Positions 34,335-41,812 of a DNA stretch of 64,000 nucleotides are shown piece after piece. The notes beneath the pieces were generated by a model. It was given only the letters and a program-made list of their open reading frames with translations. It was not told the origin of the DNA and did not search any database. Location: positions 47,160 through 111,159 of the forward strand of contig NZ_BOOQ01000048.1 of assembly GCF_016863315.1 (NCBI RefSeq). The letters run 5' to 3'. Positions within the stretch are counted from its first letter, which is position 1; every line of letters begins with the position of its first letter. Source of the DNA: Planotetraspora silvatica. GTDB taxonomy: Bacteria > Actinomycetota > Actinomycetes > Streptosporangiales > Streptosporangiaceae. A program made the translations under genes and the position numbers.

Positions 34335-35624
34335 TCAGTTACCGCGCGCCTTCGCGGAGTCGCTCTGCCACTGCTTGAGGATGTCTCCCGCCTCGGCGGG
34401 CTTGTCGATGAACCGCACGAGCGCCGTGGTGAGCGCGTTCAACTGGTCGTCGTTGGAGTCGCGGTTGAAGAACTGGGTGACGTCGGCGGCCGAGGCCACC
34501 ATGGCCCGGCCCTTCTCCAGCAGCGGCGTCGACACGGGGGACTTGGCGTTGCTGTTGGCAGGGATGAGGGTGCTGCCGGAGGTCTTGAGGTAGAGCTCCT
34601 GGGCCTGCGGGGTGGCGACGTACTTCAGGAACGCCGCGGCGCCCTCCGGGTTCGCGGTGCGGGCGCTGGCGATGAAGCCGTCCAGCGGAGCCTCCTCCGC
34701 GACGGGCACGGCGGCGTCGATGATCGGGAACTGGAAGAAGTTGACGTCGGCCTTGACGTCCGCGGGCGTCGCGTCGCCGAGGAACGTGCCGGCCAGGAAC
34801 ATCGCGTCCTTGCCCTGCTGCCACTTCGCCGACCCCTCCTGGAAGGCGAGGCCCTTGCCCGCCGGGTCGAGGTACGGCAGGACCTCGCGCCAGGTGTCGA
34901 GCACCTTGGCGACGCGGGGGTCGGTGTAGGACTCCTGGCCGGCGAGCAGCGCCCGGTGGAAGGTCGCGCCGTTGATGCGCAGGTTGAGGTAGTCGAACCA
35001 CGACGCGGTCAGCCAGGCGGAGTCGGCCAGCGGGAGCGCGATCGGGCTGACGCCCTTGCCCTTCAGGGTCTTGCACAGGGCGATGAACTCGTCCCAGGTC
35101 TTCGGCTCAGCGACGTCCCACTTCTCGAACTGGGACGTGCGGTAGAACATGCCCCACCAGTAGTAGTTGGTCGGGACGAAGATCTTCTTGCCGGAGGCGT
35201 CCGTCGAAAGGTCCGCGAACTGCTTGCTGTAACCGTCCGCGGGGAAGGCCGACGTCGCGTCGAGCAGCAGGTCCTGCTTGGCGAAGTTGCTCGCGATCTC
35301 ACCGGCGAACCAGGTGAGCACGTCAGGCGGCGTGGCCAGGGTGAGGTCGGCGCGGATCTGCTGCTGGAAGGCGGCCGGCTCCATCGTGTTGAGCGTCGGC
35401 TTGTACTGCGGATTCACCTTGACGAACTCGTCCAGCAACGCCTGCATGGCCTTGCGGCCGCCGTCGCTGGTCTCGCGGGACTTCAGCTGCAGCGCGGTGG
35501 ACTTCGCGCCGGATCCCGCGGCCGGCGAGGGGGTGCTGGTCGCGCACGCGCTCAGGGCGGACGCGACGCCGAGCGCGCCGACACCGGCGAGGAAACCGCG
35601 TCGGCTCACGATGGGGTGACTCAC
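34335..35624 (-). CDS. ABC transporter sugar-binding lipoprotein
   Basis: Extracellular solute-binding protein, family 1 (429 aa). Twin-arginine signal SRRGFLAGVGALGVASALSAC with a lipobox Cys near residue 27, then a Thr/Ser/Pro linker. Conserved sites include FVPTNYYWWGMFYRTSQFEKW and AMFLAGTFLGD. Delivers the sugar or sugar acid to the two downstream permeases. GTG start with ACGGAGG. First gene of the importer-dgo run; a 227-bp promoter region with an AT-rich block (35705-35735) lies upstream. Confidence 0.92.
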   Translation of the reverse strand: MSHPIVSRRGFLAGVGALGVASALSACATSTPSPAAGSGAKSTALQLKSRETSDGGRKAMQALLDEFVKVNPQYKPTLNTMEPAAFQQQIRADLTLATPPDVLTWFAGEIASNFAKQDLLLDATSAFPADGYSKQFADLSTDASGKKIFVPTNYYWWGMFYRTSQFEKWDVAEPKTWDEFIALCKTLKGKGVSPIALPLADSAWLTASWFDYLNLRINGATFHRALLAGQESYTDPRVAKVLDTWREVLPYLDPAGKGLAFQEGSAKWQQGKDAMFLAGTFLGDATPADVKADVNFFQFPIIDAAVPVAEEAPLDGFIASARTANPEGAAAFLKYVATPQAQELYLKTSGSTLIPANSNAKSPVSTPLLEKGRAMVASAADVTQFFNRDSNDDQLNALTTALVRFIDKPAEAGDILKQWQSDSAKARGN

Positions 35625-35805
35625 AGGTGACCTCCGTAGGGGCCGGTTGAGGGGGGCAGGGGGTCCGGCCGGGACAGAGCAAACCCTGGCACTCCAGCTC
35701 GAGCATCGTCAATAACTATTCATAAGAAATGAAAATTGAGACCTCTCACGGGCGCGCATGAGTTCGCCGCGTGATGCCGATCACAGGCAGGGAGAAGCCG
35801 GTGAG

Positions 35806-35848
35806 GCGCACACAGCGCACACCGCGCACACAGCGCACACAGCGCACG
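35806..35848. repeat. Short tandem repeat GCGCACACA
   Basis: Almost five copies of a 9-bp unit (GCGCACACA or GCGCACACC) directly beyond the stop of the LacI-type gene. No obvious function; possibly slippage-generated. Confidence 0.8.
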
Positions 35849-35851
35849 GCC

Positions 35852-36850
35852 CTAGGTGGACTCTCTGACCACGAGTTCGGTGGGGAGGATGACCGGGACG
35901 GCGGGCTGCCCCTTGAGCAGGGCGAGCAACAGCGTGACCATGGCCGCGGCCTGCTCGGGGAACGGGTGACGCATGGTGGTGAGCGGCGGCTCGGCATAGC
36001 TCGCCGCCTCGATGTCGTCGAAGCCCACGACCGCGACGTCGTCGGGGACCCGGCGGCCCGTCTCACGCAACGTGCGCAGGGCGCCGATCGCCATCAGGTC
36101 GTTGGCGGCGAACACCGCGTCGAGCCCCGGATCGTCGCGCAGGAGTTGCCGCATCGCGGTCGCGCCCGACTCCCTGGTGAAGTCGCCCACGGCCACGATG
36201 GAACGGCGGTCGGAGTCGCGCAGGACCGTGCGGTAGCCGGTCAGGCGGTCCTGCCCGGCGATCATGTCCGGCGGGCCGGCGATGGTGGCGATGCGCCTGC
36301 GGCCCCGTTCGAGCAGGTGCCGGACGGCCGCCTCCGCCCCTCCGACGTTGTCGTTGTCCACGTACGGCAGGGCGATGTTGACGGCCGGCCTGCCGTACGA
36401 CACGACGGGGACGCGCATCCGCGCGAGGGCGGCCGGGATGGGGTCGGCGCCGTGCATCGAGATCAGCATGACGCCGTCCACGTGCCCGCCGGTGAGGTAG
36501 CGCTCGACCCTGCCGTGGCTCGTGCGGTCGCCGACCAGCATCAGCACGACCTGCTTGTCCGCCGCCTCGAGCTCGGCGCTAGCCGAGCGGATGACCGTGG
36601 AGAACATCGGGTCGTCGGAGAAGACCCTGGTGGGCGGCTCGGAAACGACGAGGGCGACCGAGTCGGTCCGCTGCGTGACGAGGCTGCGTGCCGCCAGGTT
36701 GGGAACGTAACCCAGCTCGTTGACGGCACGCAGCACCGCGTCGCGGATCCCCGGCGTGACCGTGGTCTCTCCGTTGACGACCCTGGAGACCGTGGCGCGG
36801 GAGACACCCGCCCGCGCGGCCACGGCCTCCAGCGTGGGCCGCTTCGTCAT
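35852..36850 (-). CDS. LacI family repressor (CebR-like)
   Basis: LacI/GalR repressor (332 aa): N-terminal HTH and hinge (TLEAVAARAGVSRATVSRVVNGETTVTPGIRDAVLRAVNELGYVPNLAARSL) and a periplasmic-binding-protein-like sensor domain (AVFAANDLMAIGALRTLRETGRRVPDDVAVVGFDDIEAA). It directly follows the GH1 gene of a ceb-like cluster. The cluster's intergenic region carries three copies of the palindrome known for Streptomyces CebR, so this is probably the local regulator, released by cellobiose or a related disaccharide. ATG at 36850 with GAGAGGG. Confidence 0.92.
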   Translation of the reverse strand: MTKRPTLEAVAARAGVSRATVSRVVNGETTVTPGIRDAVLRAVNELGYVPNLAARSLVTQRTDSVALVVSEPPTRVFSDDPMFSTVIRSASAELEAADKQVVLMLVGDRTSHGRVERYLTGGHVDGVMLISMHGADPIPAALARMRVPVVSYGRPAVNIALPYVDNDNVGGAEAAVRHLLERGRRRIATIAGPPDMIAGQDRLTGYRTVLRDSDRRSIVAVGDFTRESGATAMRQLLRDDPGLDAVFAANDLMAIGALRTLRETGRRVPDDVAVVGFDDIEAASYAEPPLTTMRHPFPEQAAAMVTLLLALLKGQPAVPVILPTELVVREST

Positions 36851-36917
36851 GCCCTCTCACGGGTCACGGGCTCGTCGAGCATGCTCACCGTCTCCCTCGG
36901 CGTCCAGAGTGGGTGGC

Positions 36918-38303
36918 TCAGGCCAGCCCGTTGCGTTCGATGACCCCCCGGTACCACAGCGCGCTGTCCTTCAGCAGGCGGCGCTGGGTGCCGAAGTCGA
37001 CCCGCACCAGGCCGAACCTACGGTGGTACCCGTCGTGCCACTCGAAGTTGTCCAGCAGCGACCACACGAGGTAGCCGCGGAGGTCGGCCCCGGCCTCGAT
37101 CGCGGCGTGCGCGGCGCGCATGTGCCCGTCCAGGTACGCCACACGGTCGGCGTCGTGGACCTGGTCGCCGACGACGACGTCGTCGAAGGCCGCGCCGTTC
37201 TCCGTGACGATCAGCCCGACCTCGGGGTAGTCGTGCGAGAGCCGTACCAGCAGTGATGACAGGCCGTCAGGACTGATCGGCCAGCCCATCGCGGTGGTCG
37301 GCTCGTCGGAGCCGTCGAACCCGATGCCCTCGCTGCCGGGCCAGGCCGGGTCGGCCGGCTCACCCGGCTTCGCGATGACGTAGGTGGGGTTGTAGTAGTT
37401 GATGCCCAGCAGTTCGATCGGCTGGTGGATCACGTCCAGGTCGTCGTCGTGGATGTGCCCGAGGCCGGCGCGGCGCTCCATGATCTCGAGCAGTTCCGTG
37501 GGGTAGACGCCGCGCAGCGCCGGGTCGAGGAACTGGCGGTTGAGCAGGATGTCGGCCCGGTTCACGGCCTCGGCGTCCGCCTCCCCCGCTCCGTGCGTGA
37601 TGACCGGCGACAGGTTGAGCGTGAGAGCGATCTCCTCGACGCCCGCCGAACGCAGGGCCGACGTGGACAACCCGTGGGCGAGCAGCAGGTGGTGCGCGGC
37701 CCGCAGTGCGTCCGCGGCGTCCGTACGGCCGGGCGCGTGCACGCCGTTGCCGTATCCCAGGAAGGCCGCCACCCACGGCTCGTTCAGCGTGGTCCAGGTC
37801 TTCACCCGGTCGCCCAGCCGGGCGTGTACGGCCAGGGCGTAGTCGGCGAAACGGTAGGCCGTGTCCCGGTTGGGCCACCCGCCGTGGTCTTCCAGGCTCT
37901 GCGGCAGGTCCCAGTGGTAGAGCGTGACATAGGGGTCGATCCCGGCATCCAGCAGCCGGTCGACGAGCCGGTCGTAGAAGTCCAGCCCTCGCGTGTTGGT
38001 CGGCCCTGAGCCGTCGGGCTGCACCCGCGGCCAGGAGACGGAGAACCGGTAGACCCCGAGGCCGAGGTCGGCCATCAGCCGCACGTCGTCGGCGTAGCGG
38101 TGGTAGTGGTCGCAGGCCACGTCGCCCGTGTGGCCCGTGGCGACCCTGCCGGGAGTGTGCGAGAAGGTGTCCCAGATCGACGGCCCCCGGCCGTCGTCCC
38201 GTGCTGCGCCTTCGATCTGGTAGGACGCGGTGGCCGCGCCCCAGAGGAAACCATCAGGGAAGACCAGCGTCTGCCCCCGAGTCTCGACGGTGGTGATCGT
38301 CAT
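36918..38303 (-). CDS. GH1 beta-glucosidase (BglC-like)
   Basis: Cytoplasmic family 1 glycoside hydrolase (461 aa). N-terminal FLWGAATASYQIEGA; acid/base Glu175 in TTLNEPW; nucleophile Glu368 in IVTENGA; substrate-binding RFSVSWPR, YHWDLPQ and SLLDNFEWHDGYHRRFGLV. Full length. Hydrolyses beta-linked disaccharides imported by the three upstream genes. ATG overlaps the permease stop by 4 bp. The set matches cebEFG-bglC in order. Confidence 0.95.
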   Translation of the reverse strand: MTITTVETRGQTLVFPDGFLWGAATASYQIEGAARDDGRGPSIWDTFSHTPGRVATGHTGDVACDHYHRYADDVRLMADLGLGVYRFSVSWPRVQPDGSGPTNTRGLDFYDRLVDRLLDAGIDPYVTLYHWDLPQSLEDHGGWPNRDTAYRFADYALAVHARLGDRVKTWTTLNEPWVAAFLGYGNGVHAPGRTDAADALRAAHHLLLAHGLSTSALRSAGVEEIALTLNLSPVITHGAGEADAEAVNRADILLNRQFLDPALRGVYPTELLEIMERRAGLGHIHDDDLDVIHQPIELLGINYYNPTYVIAKPGEPADPAWPGSEGIGFDGSDEPTTAMGWPISPDGLSSLLVRLSHDYPEVGLIVTENGAAFDDVVVGDQVHDADRVAYLDGHMRAAHAAIEAGADLRGYLVWSLLDNFEWHDGYHRRFGLVRVDFGTQRRLLKDSALWYRGVIERNGLA

Positions 38304-39133
38304 CCCTTGACAGCTCCTTGCATGATTCCTCCGATGATCTGCTTGCCGAGCAGGGCGAAAACGATGACGAGCGGCAGCGTGCCGAGCGTGGTGCCGGTCA
38401 GGCTGAGCGCGTAGTCGCTGACGTAACCCGCGGCCAGCGTGGACAGGGCGACCTGGACGGTGGGGTTCTCGGGGGTGAGCACGACCAGCGGCCAGAAGTA
38501 GTCGTTCCACGCCGACATGAACGTCAGCATGCCCAGCACCGCCGCCGCCGGACGGGCCACCGGCAGCACCACGTGCCAGAACAGGCCCCAGGTCGTGCAG
38601 CCGTCCACGCGGCCCGCCTCCAGGAGCTCGGTCGGCAACGCCCGGGACAGGAACTGCGTCATGAAGAACACGCCGAACGCGTTGACCAGGGCGGGGACGA
38701 TGAGCGCGTACATCGATCCGGTCCACTCCAGCTTCACCATGATCAGGTAGAGCGGGATGATGCCGAGCTGCGTGGGGACCATCATCGTGGCCACGGTGAT
38801 CAGCAGGAGCGCGTTGCGCCCCCGGAAGCGCAGCTTGGCGAAGGCGAACCCGGCGAGCGTGGAGAAGAACATGACCGCGATCGCGATCGACCCCGCCACC
38901 AGGACGGAGTTCAGCAGCGCCAGCGCGAACGGGACGGTGTCGAAGACCTTCTCCACGTTGGCGACGAAGTTGCCTCCGGGCCAGAGCGGCGGCGGCACGT
39001 CGGCCAGCGCCGAGTTGTCGCGGGAGGCGACGACCACGCTGTAGTAGAGCGGGAGCGCCGAGAAGAACACCACGGCGATCAGCGTGAGGTAGGTGAGCGT
39101 ACGGGCCTTGCCCGAACCCAACCGCGGGATCAT
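38300..39133 (-). CDS. ABC sugar permease, CebG-like
   Basis: MalG-type permease (277 aa) with six hydrophobic segments and the EAA loop PTELLEAGRVDGCTTWGLFWHVVLPVARPAA. Second permease of the ceb-like importer; overlaps both neighbours by 4 bp. Confidence 0.92.
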   Translation of the reverse strand: MIPRLGSGKARTLTYLTLIAVVFFSALPLYYSVVVASRDNSALADVPPPLWPGGNFVANVEKVFDTVPFALALLNSVLVAGSIAIAVMFFSTLAGFAFAKLRFRGRNALLLITVATMMVPTQLGIIPLYLIMVKLEWTGSMYALIVPALVNAFGVFFMTQFLSRALPTELLEAGRVDGCTTWGLFWHVVLPVARPAAAVLGMLTFMSAWNDYFWPLVVLTPENPTVQVALSTLAAGYVSDYALSLTGTTLGTLPLVIVFALLGKQIIGGIMQGAVKG

Positions 39134-40089
39134 GTCAGGTTCCCCCCCGAGCGGCGGGTGAGCAGGTAGTTGATGCCGGCGGCGATGACGATGAAGACGA
39201 ACATCATCCAGGAGATCGCCGAGGCGTAGCCGAAGTCGAGCTTCGCGAAGTTCTCATAGATGAACAGCGAGAGCGTCTGGTACTGGCGGTCGGGGCCGCC
39301 GGTGGGACTGTAGGTGCCGAACAGCAGCGGCTCCGCGACGACCTGCATCGCCCCGATGGTGGAGGTGACGACCACGAAGACGATCGTGGGCTTGATCATC
39401 GGAATGGTGATCTTCCGCAGCTGCGTGAATCCGGAGGCGCCGTCGATGGTGGCGGCCTCGTAGAGGTCGCGCGGCACGGCCTGCATGGCCGCCAGGAAGA
39501 TCAGTGCGTTGTAGCCGGTCCAGCGCCACATGATCATGGTGGAGATGGCCACGTGCGAGCTCGCGGTCCCGGCGTTCCAGTCGATGGCGCCGACGCCGAA
39601 CCACGACAACACCCAGTTGATCAGCCCGTAGTCCCGGCCGAAGAGCTGGCTGAAGATGACCACGACGGCGACGACGCTGGTGACGTTCGGGAGCAGCAGC
39701 GTGACCCGGAAGAGCGTCTGGGCCCGGAGCGGGCGGTTCAGCAGGTGCGCCAGCCAGATCGCCAGCAGCAACTGCGGGACCGTCGACACCAGCCCGATGG
39801 ACACGGTGTTGAAGGTCGCGTTCCAGAAGTACTCGTCGCCGAGCAGGAAGGCGAAGTTGTCCAGGCCGACGAACTTGTGGACGTCGGACAGCAGCGTCCA
39901 GTCGTGCAGGCTCACCCAGGCCGTGTAGACCAGGGGGAACAGCCCGAACGCGCAGAACACCAGCAGGAACGGCATGACATACGCGTACGGCGAGGCCTTG
40001 ACGTCGAGCCGGTACGCGAGTTGCCGGCTGAACCGTTCAGACCTGTGGCGCGGGACCGCCGTCGGACGGTCGGGGGCGCGGGTGGCCAC
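39130..40089 (-). CDS. ABC sugar permease, CebF-like
   Basis: MalF-type permease (319 aa). Basic N-terminus, TM1 YAYVMPFLLVFCAFGLFPLVY, EAA loop PRDLYEAATIDGASGFTQLRKITIPMIKP. The GTG at 40089 is chosen because GAGAGGA precedes it; longer in-frame starts run into the binding-protein gene. 73 bp downstream of the binding protein. Confidence 0.92.
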   Translation of the reverse strand: MATRAPDRPTAVPRHRSERFSRQLAYRLDVKASPYAYVMPFLLVFCAFGLFPLVYTAWVSLHDWTLLSDVHKFVGLDNFAFLLGDEYFWNATFNTVSIGLVSTVPQLLLAIWLAHLLNRPLRAQTLFRVTLLLPNVTSVVAVVVIFSQLFGRDYGLINWVLSWFGVGAIDWNAGTASSHVAISTMIMWRWTGYNALIFLAAMQAVPRDLYEAATIDGASGFTQLRKITIPMIKPTIVFVVVTSTIGAMQVVAEPLLFGTYSPTGGPDRQYQTLSLFIYENFAKLDFGYASAISWMMFVFIVIAAGINYLLTRRSGGNLT

Positions 40090-40162
40090 GGCGGGTCCTC
40101 TCTTGGTTCGTGAGACCGTTGGGGTGGCCGGCTCGCTTGGTCCGAGCCGGCCACCCGGCGAG

Positions 40163-41455
40163 CTACTTGATCCGGTCGAGGTCCTGCAGGGCCTGCTGCC
40201 ACGCCGCGTCGGGCTGCTGCTTGCCCTGTTCGACGCGTTGCAGGGCGTTGCCGAACGCGGTGAGCACGTCACCGGCCTTCGGCCCCACGTGCTGGGGCTT
40301 CAGCGCCTTGGCGGCGTCGGTGAAGATCTTGCCCGTCGGCGCGTCGCTGAAGAACGGGTTGGTGAAGCCCGTGATCGTCGGGTCGTCGTACAACGCGGGG
40401 ATCGACGGCAGAGCGCCGGCGTCGGTGAAGAGCTTGAGCTGGTTGTCCTTGCTGGTGAGCAGGTCGATCAGCTCGGCGGCCTCCTTGGGGTGCTTGCCCT
40501 GCTTCGGCGCCATGAGGTGGGTCCCACCCTGGTTGCCGCCGCCACCGCCGGGCACCGCCGCGACGTCCCACTTGCCGGCCGTGGTCGGGGCCGCGTCCTT
40601 GATGCTGCCGGTCTTCCACGACGGGCAGATGATCGTGGCGAAGGAGCCCTTGGTCAGGCCGGTGTTCCACGGCGGGCTGAAGGCCAGCAGCTTGGCGGAC
40701 TCGTCCGCCTGGAGCATCTGGACCGACAGGTCCCACGCCTTCTTCACATCGGGGTTGGTCCCGGCGACGAGGTTGTTCTGCTCGTCGTAGTACCCGACCG
40801 GGGCCTGGTCGACCATGGCGCGGAAGTTCTCACCCGGGCCGTCGAACCACTTGGCGCCCTTCACCTTGGCCGCGACGAACTGCTGGCCGACCCTGGAGTA
40901 GTCCTCCCACGTGGGCCAGAGCTTGGACACCTCGTCGCGGTCGGTCGGCAGGCCCGCCTCCTTGAACAGGTCGGTCCGGTAGCACATGGCCAGCCCGCCG
41001 ATGTCGGTGCCGAGGCCCAACAGCTTGCCGTCGGGCGACAGGCCCTGGCTCCACTTCCAGTCCAGGTAGTCGGCCTGCCTCTTGCCCAGGCCGTACTGGC
41101 CGAGGTCGTAGAACTTGTCGGCGAGCGGAGTGAACGTGGCGATGTATCCGGCCTCGACGGCCACCACGTCCGCGGCGCCCGCGCCGGTCGCGAGCTGCGT
41201 GGTGAGGTTCTTGTGGTGGTCGTTGAACTGCGCCCGACGCTCGACGATCTCGACGTTCGGGTGGGTCTTCTTGAACTCCTCGTACAGCGGCGCGTAGTGG
41301 AAGTCGCTGAACAGTCCAACGGTGAGCTTGATCTTCTCGGCCGGCTGGCCGGAGGCCGCCGGTTCGTCCGAGCCGCCACCACAGGCGGCCACACTGGCGG
41401 CCAGTAAAGCTGCGGCGAACATCGGGGCGATGCGTCCGGGGCGAAGCTTGCCCAT
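40163..41455 (-). CDS. ABC sugar-binding lipoprotein, CebE-like
   Basis: Extracellular solute-binding protein family 1 (430 aa): signal with lipobox ALLAASVAAC (Cys near residue 28), then VGLFSDFHYAPLYEEFKKTHPNVEIV and SPPWNTGLTKGSFATIICPSWKTG. The ligand is probably a beta-glucan oligosaccharide such as cellobiose or laminaribiose. ATG with AAGGAGGG. First gene of the operon, divergent from the GH16 gene with three operators between. The ATPase must be encoded elsewhere. Confidence 0.93.
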   Translation of the reverse strand: MGKLRPGRIAPMFAAALLAASVAACGGGSDEPAASGQPAEKIKLTVGLFSDFHYAPLYEEFKKTHPNVEIVERRAQFNDHHKNLTTQLATGAGAADVVAVEAGYIATFTPLADKFYDLGQYGLGKRQADYLDWKWSQGLSPDGKLLGLGTDIGGLAMCYRTDLFKEAGLPTDRDEVSKLWPTWEDYSRVGQQFVAAKVKGAKWFDGPGENFRAMVDQAPVGYYDEQNNLVAGTNPDVKKAWDLSVQMLQADESAKLLAFSPPWNTGLTKGSFATIICPSWKTGSIKDAAPTTAGKWDVAAVPGGGGGNQGGTHLMAPKQGKHPKEAAELIDLLTSKDNQLKLFTDAGALPSIPALYDDPTITGFTNPFFSDAPTGKIFTDAAKALKPQHVGPKAGDVLTAFGNALQRVEQGKQQPDAAWQQALQDLDRIK

Positions 41456-41489
41456 AGAACCCTCCTTGGGCCCCTTAAGTGATCTTGTA

Positions 41490-41501
41490 GGGAGCGCTCC
41501 C
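41490..41501. promoter_or_regulatory. CebR-type operator 1
   Basis: Perfect palindrome GGGAGCGCTCCC, the core of the CebR box known from Streptomyces (TGGGAGCGCTCCCA). It lies 35 bp upstream of the binding-protein ATG, in its leader or core promoter. Confidence 0.85.
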
Positions 41502-41662
41502 TCACACCGTGGATTCCGGCGGCATTTCGTGTCAAGGGCCTCCCTGTAACAATGGTGGATACCTGGGGGACGGCGTCCGGAACAAAGCGAGAGAGCGGTT
41601 TCTTGTAACGCCTCCCATATATGCAGCTCAGAGCGCAATTACTCGATCGGGACGCCGGTTTT

Positions 41663-41674
41663 GAGAGCGCTCTC
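41663..41674. promoter_or_regulatory. CebR-type operator 2 (variant)
   Basis: Perfect palindrome GAGAGCGCTCTC, differing from operators 1 and 3 by one symmetric pair, midway between the divergent genes. Confidence 0.75.
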
Positions 41675-41735
41675 TACTTGTAACTCGAAGGATATTTCGG
41701 GTGTGCGTTGCATTTCGGTTTGGTTAACGGGGTTC

Positions 41736-41762
41736 TTGACAGCCCTTCCTAACAGGTAGCAC
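41736..41762 (+). promoter_or_regulatory. Candidate GH16 promoter
   Basis: Perfect -35 TTGACA (41736-41741) with TAGCAC (41757-41762) at a short 15-bp spacing. Operator 3 would cover the start of transcription. Confidence 0.4.
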
Positions 41763-41772
41763 GCTCCTGTCC

Positions 41773-41784
41773 GGGAGCGCTCCC
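41773..41784. promoter_or_regulatory. CebR-type operator 3
   Basis: Perfect palindrome GGGAGCGCTCCC, 29 bp upstream of the GH16 start and just after a TTGACA-like promoter (41736-41741). It ties the secreted glucanase to the uptake operon. Confidence 0.85.
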
Positions 41785-41812
41785 TGAACCCCCCGCCCGC
41801 CAAGGAGACCCC

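Noticed and set aside
35806..35848. CRISPR-like array
   Set aside because: The units are 9 bp and directly adjacent with no spacers; simple tandem repeat.
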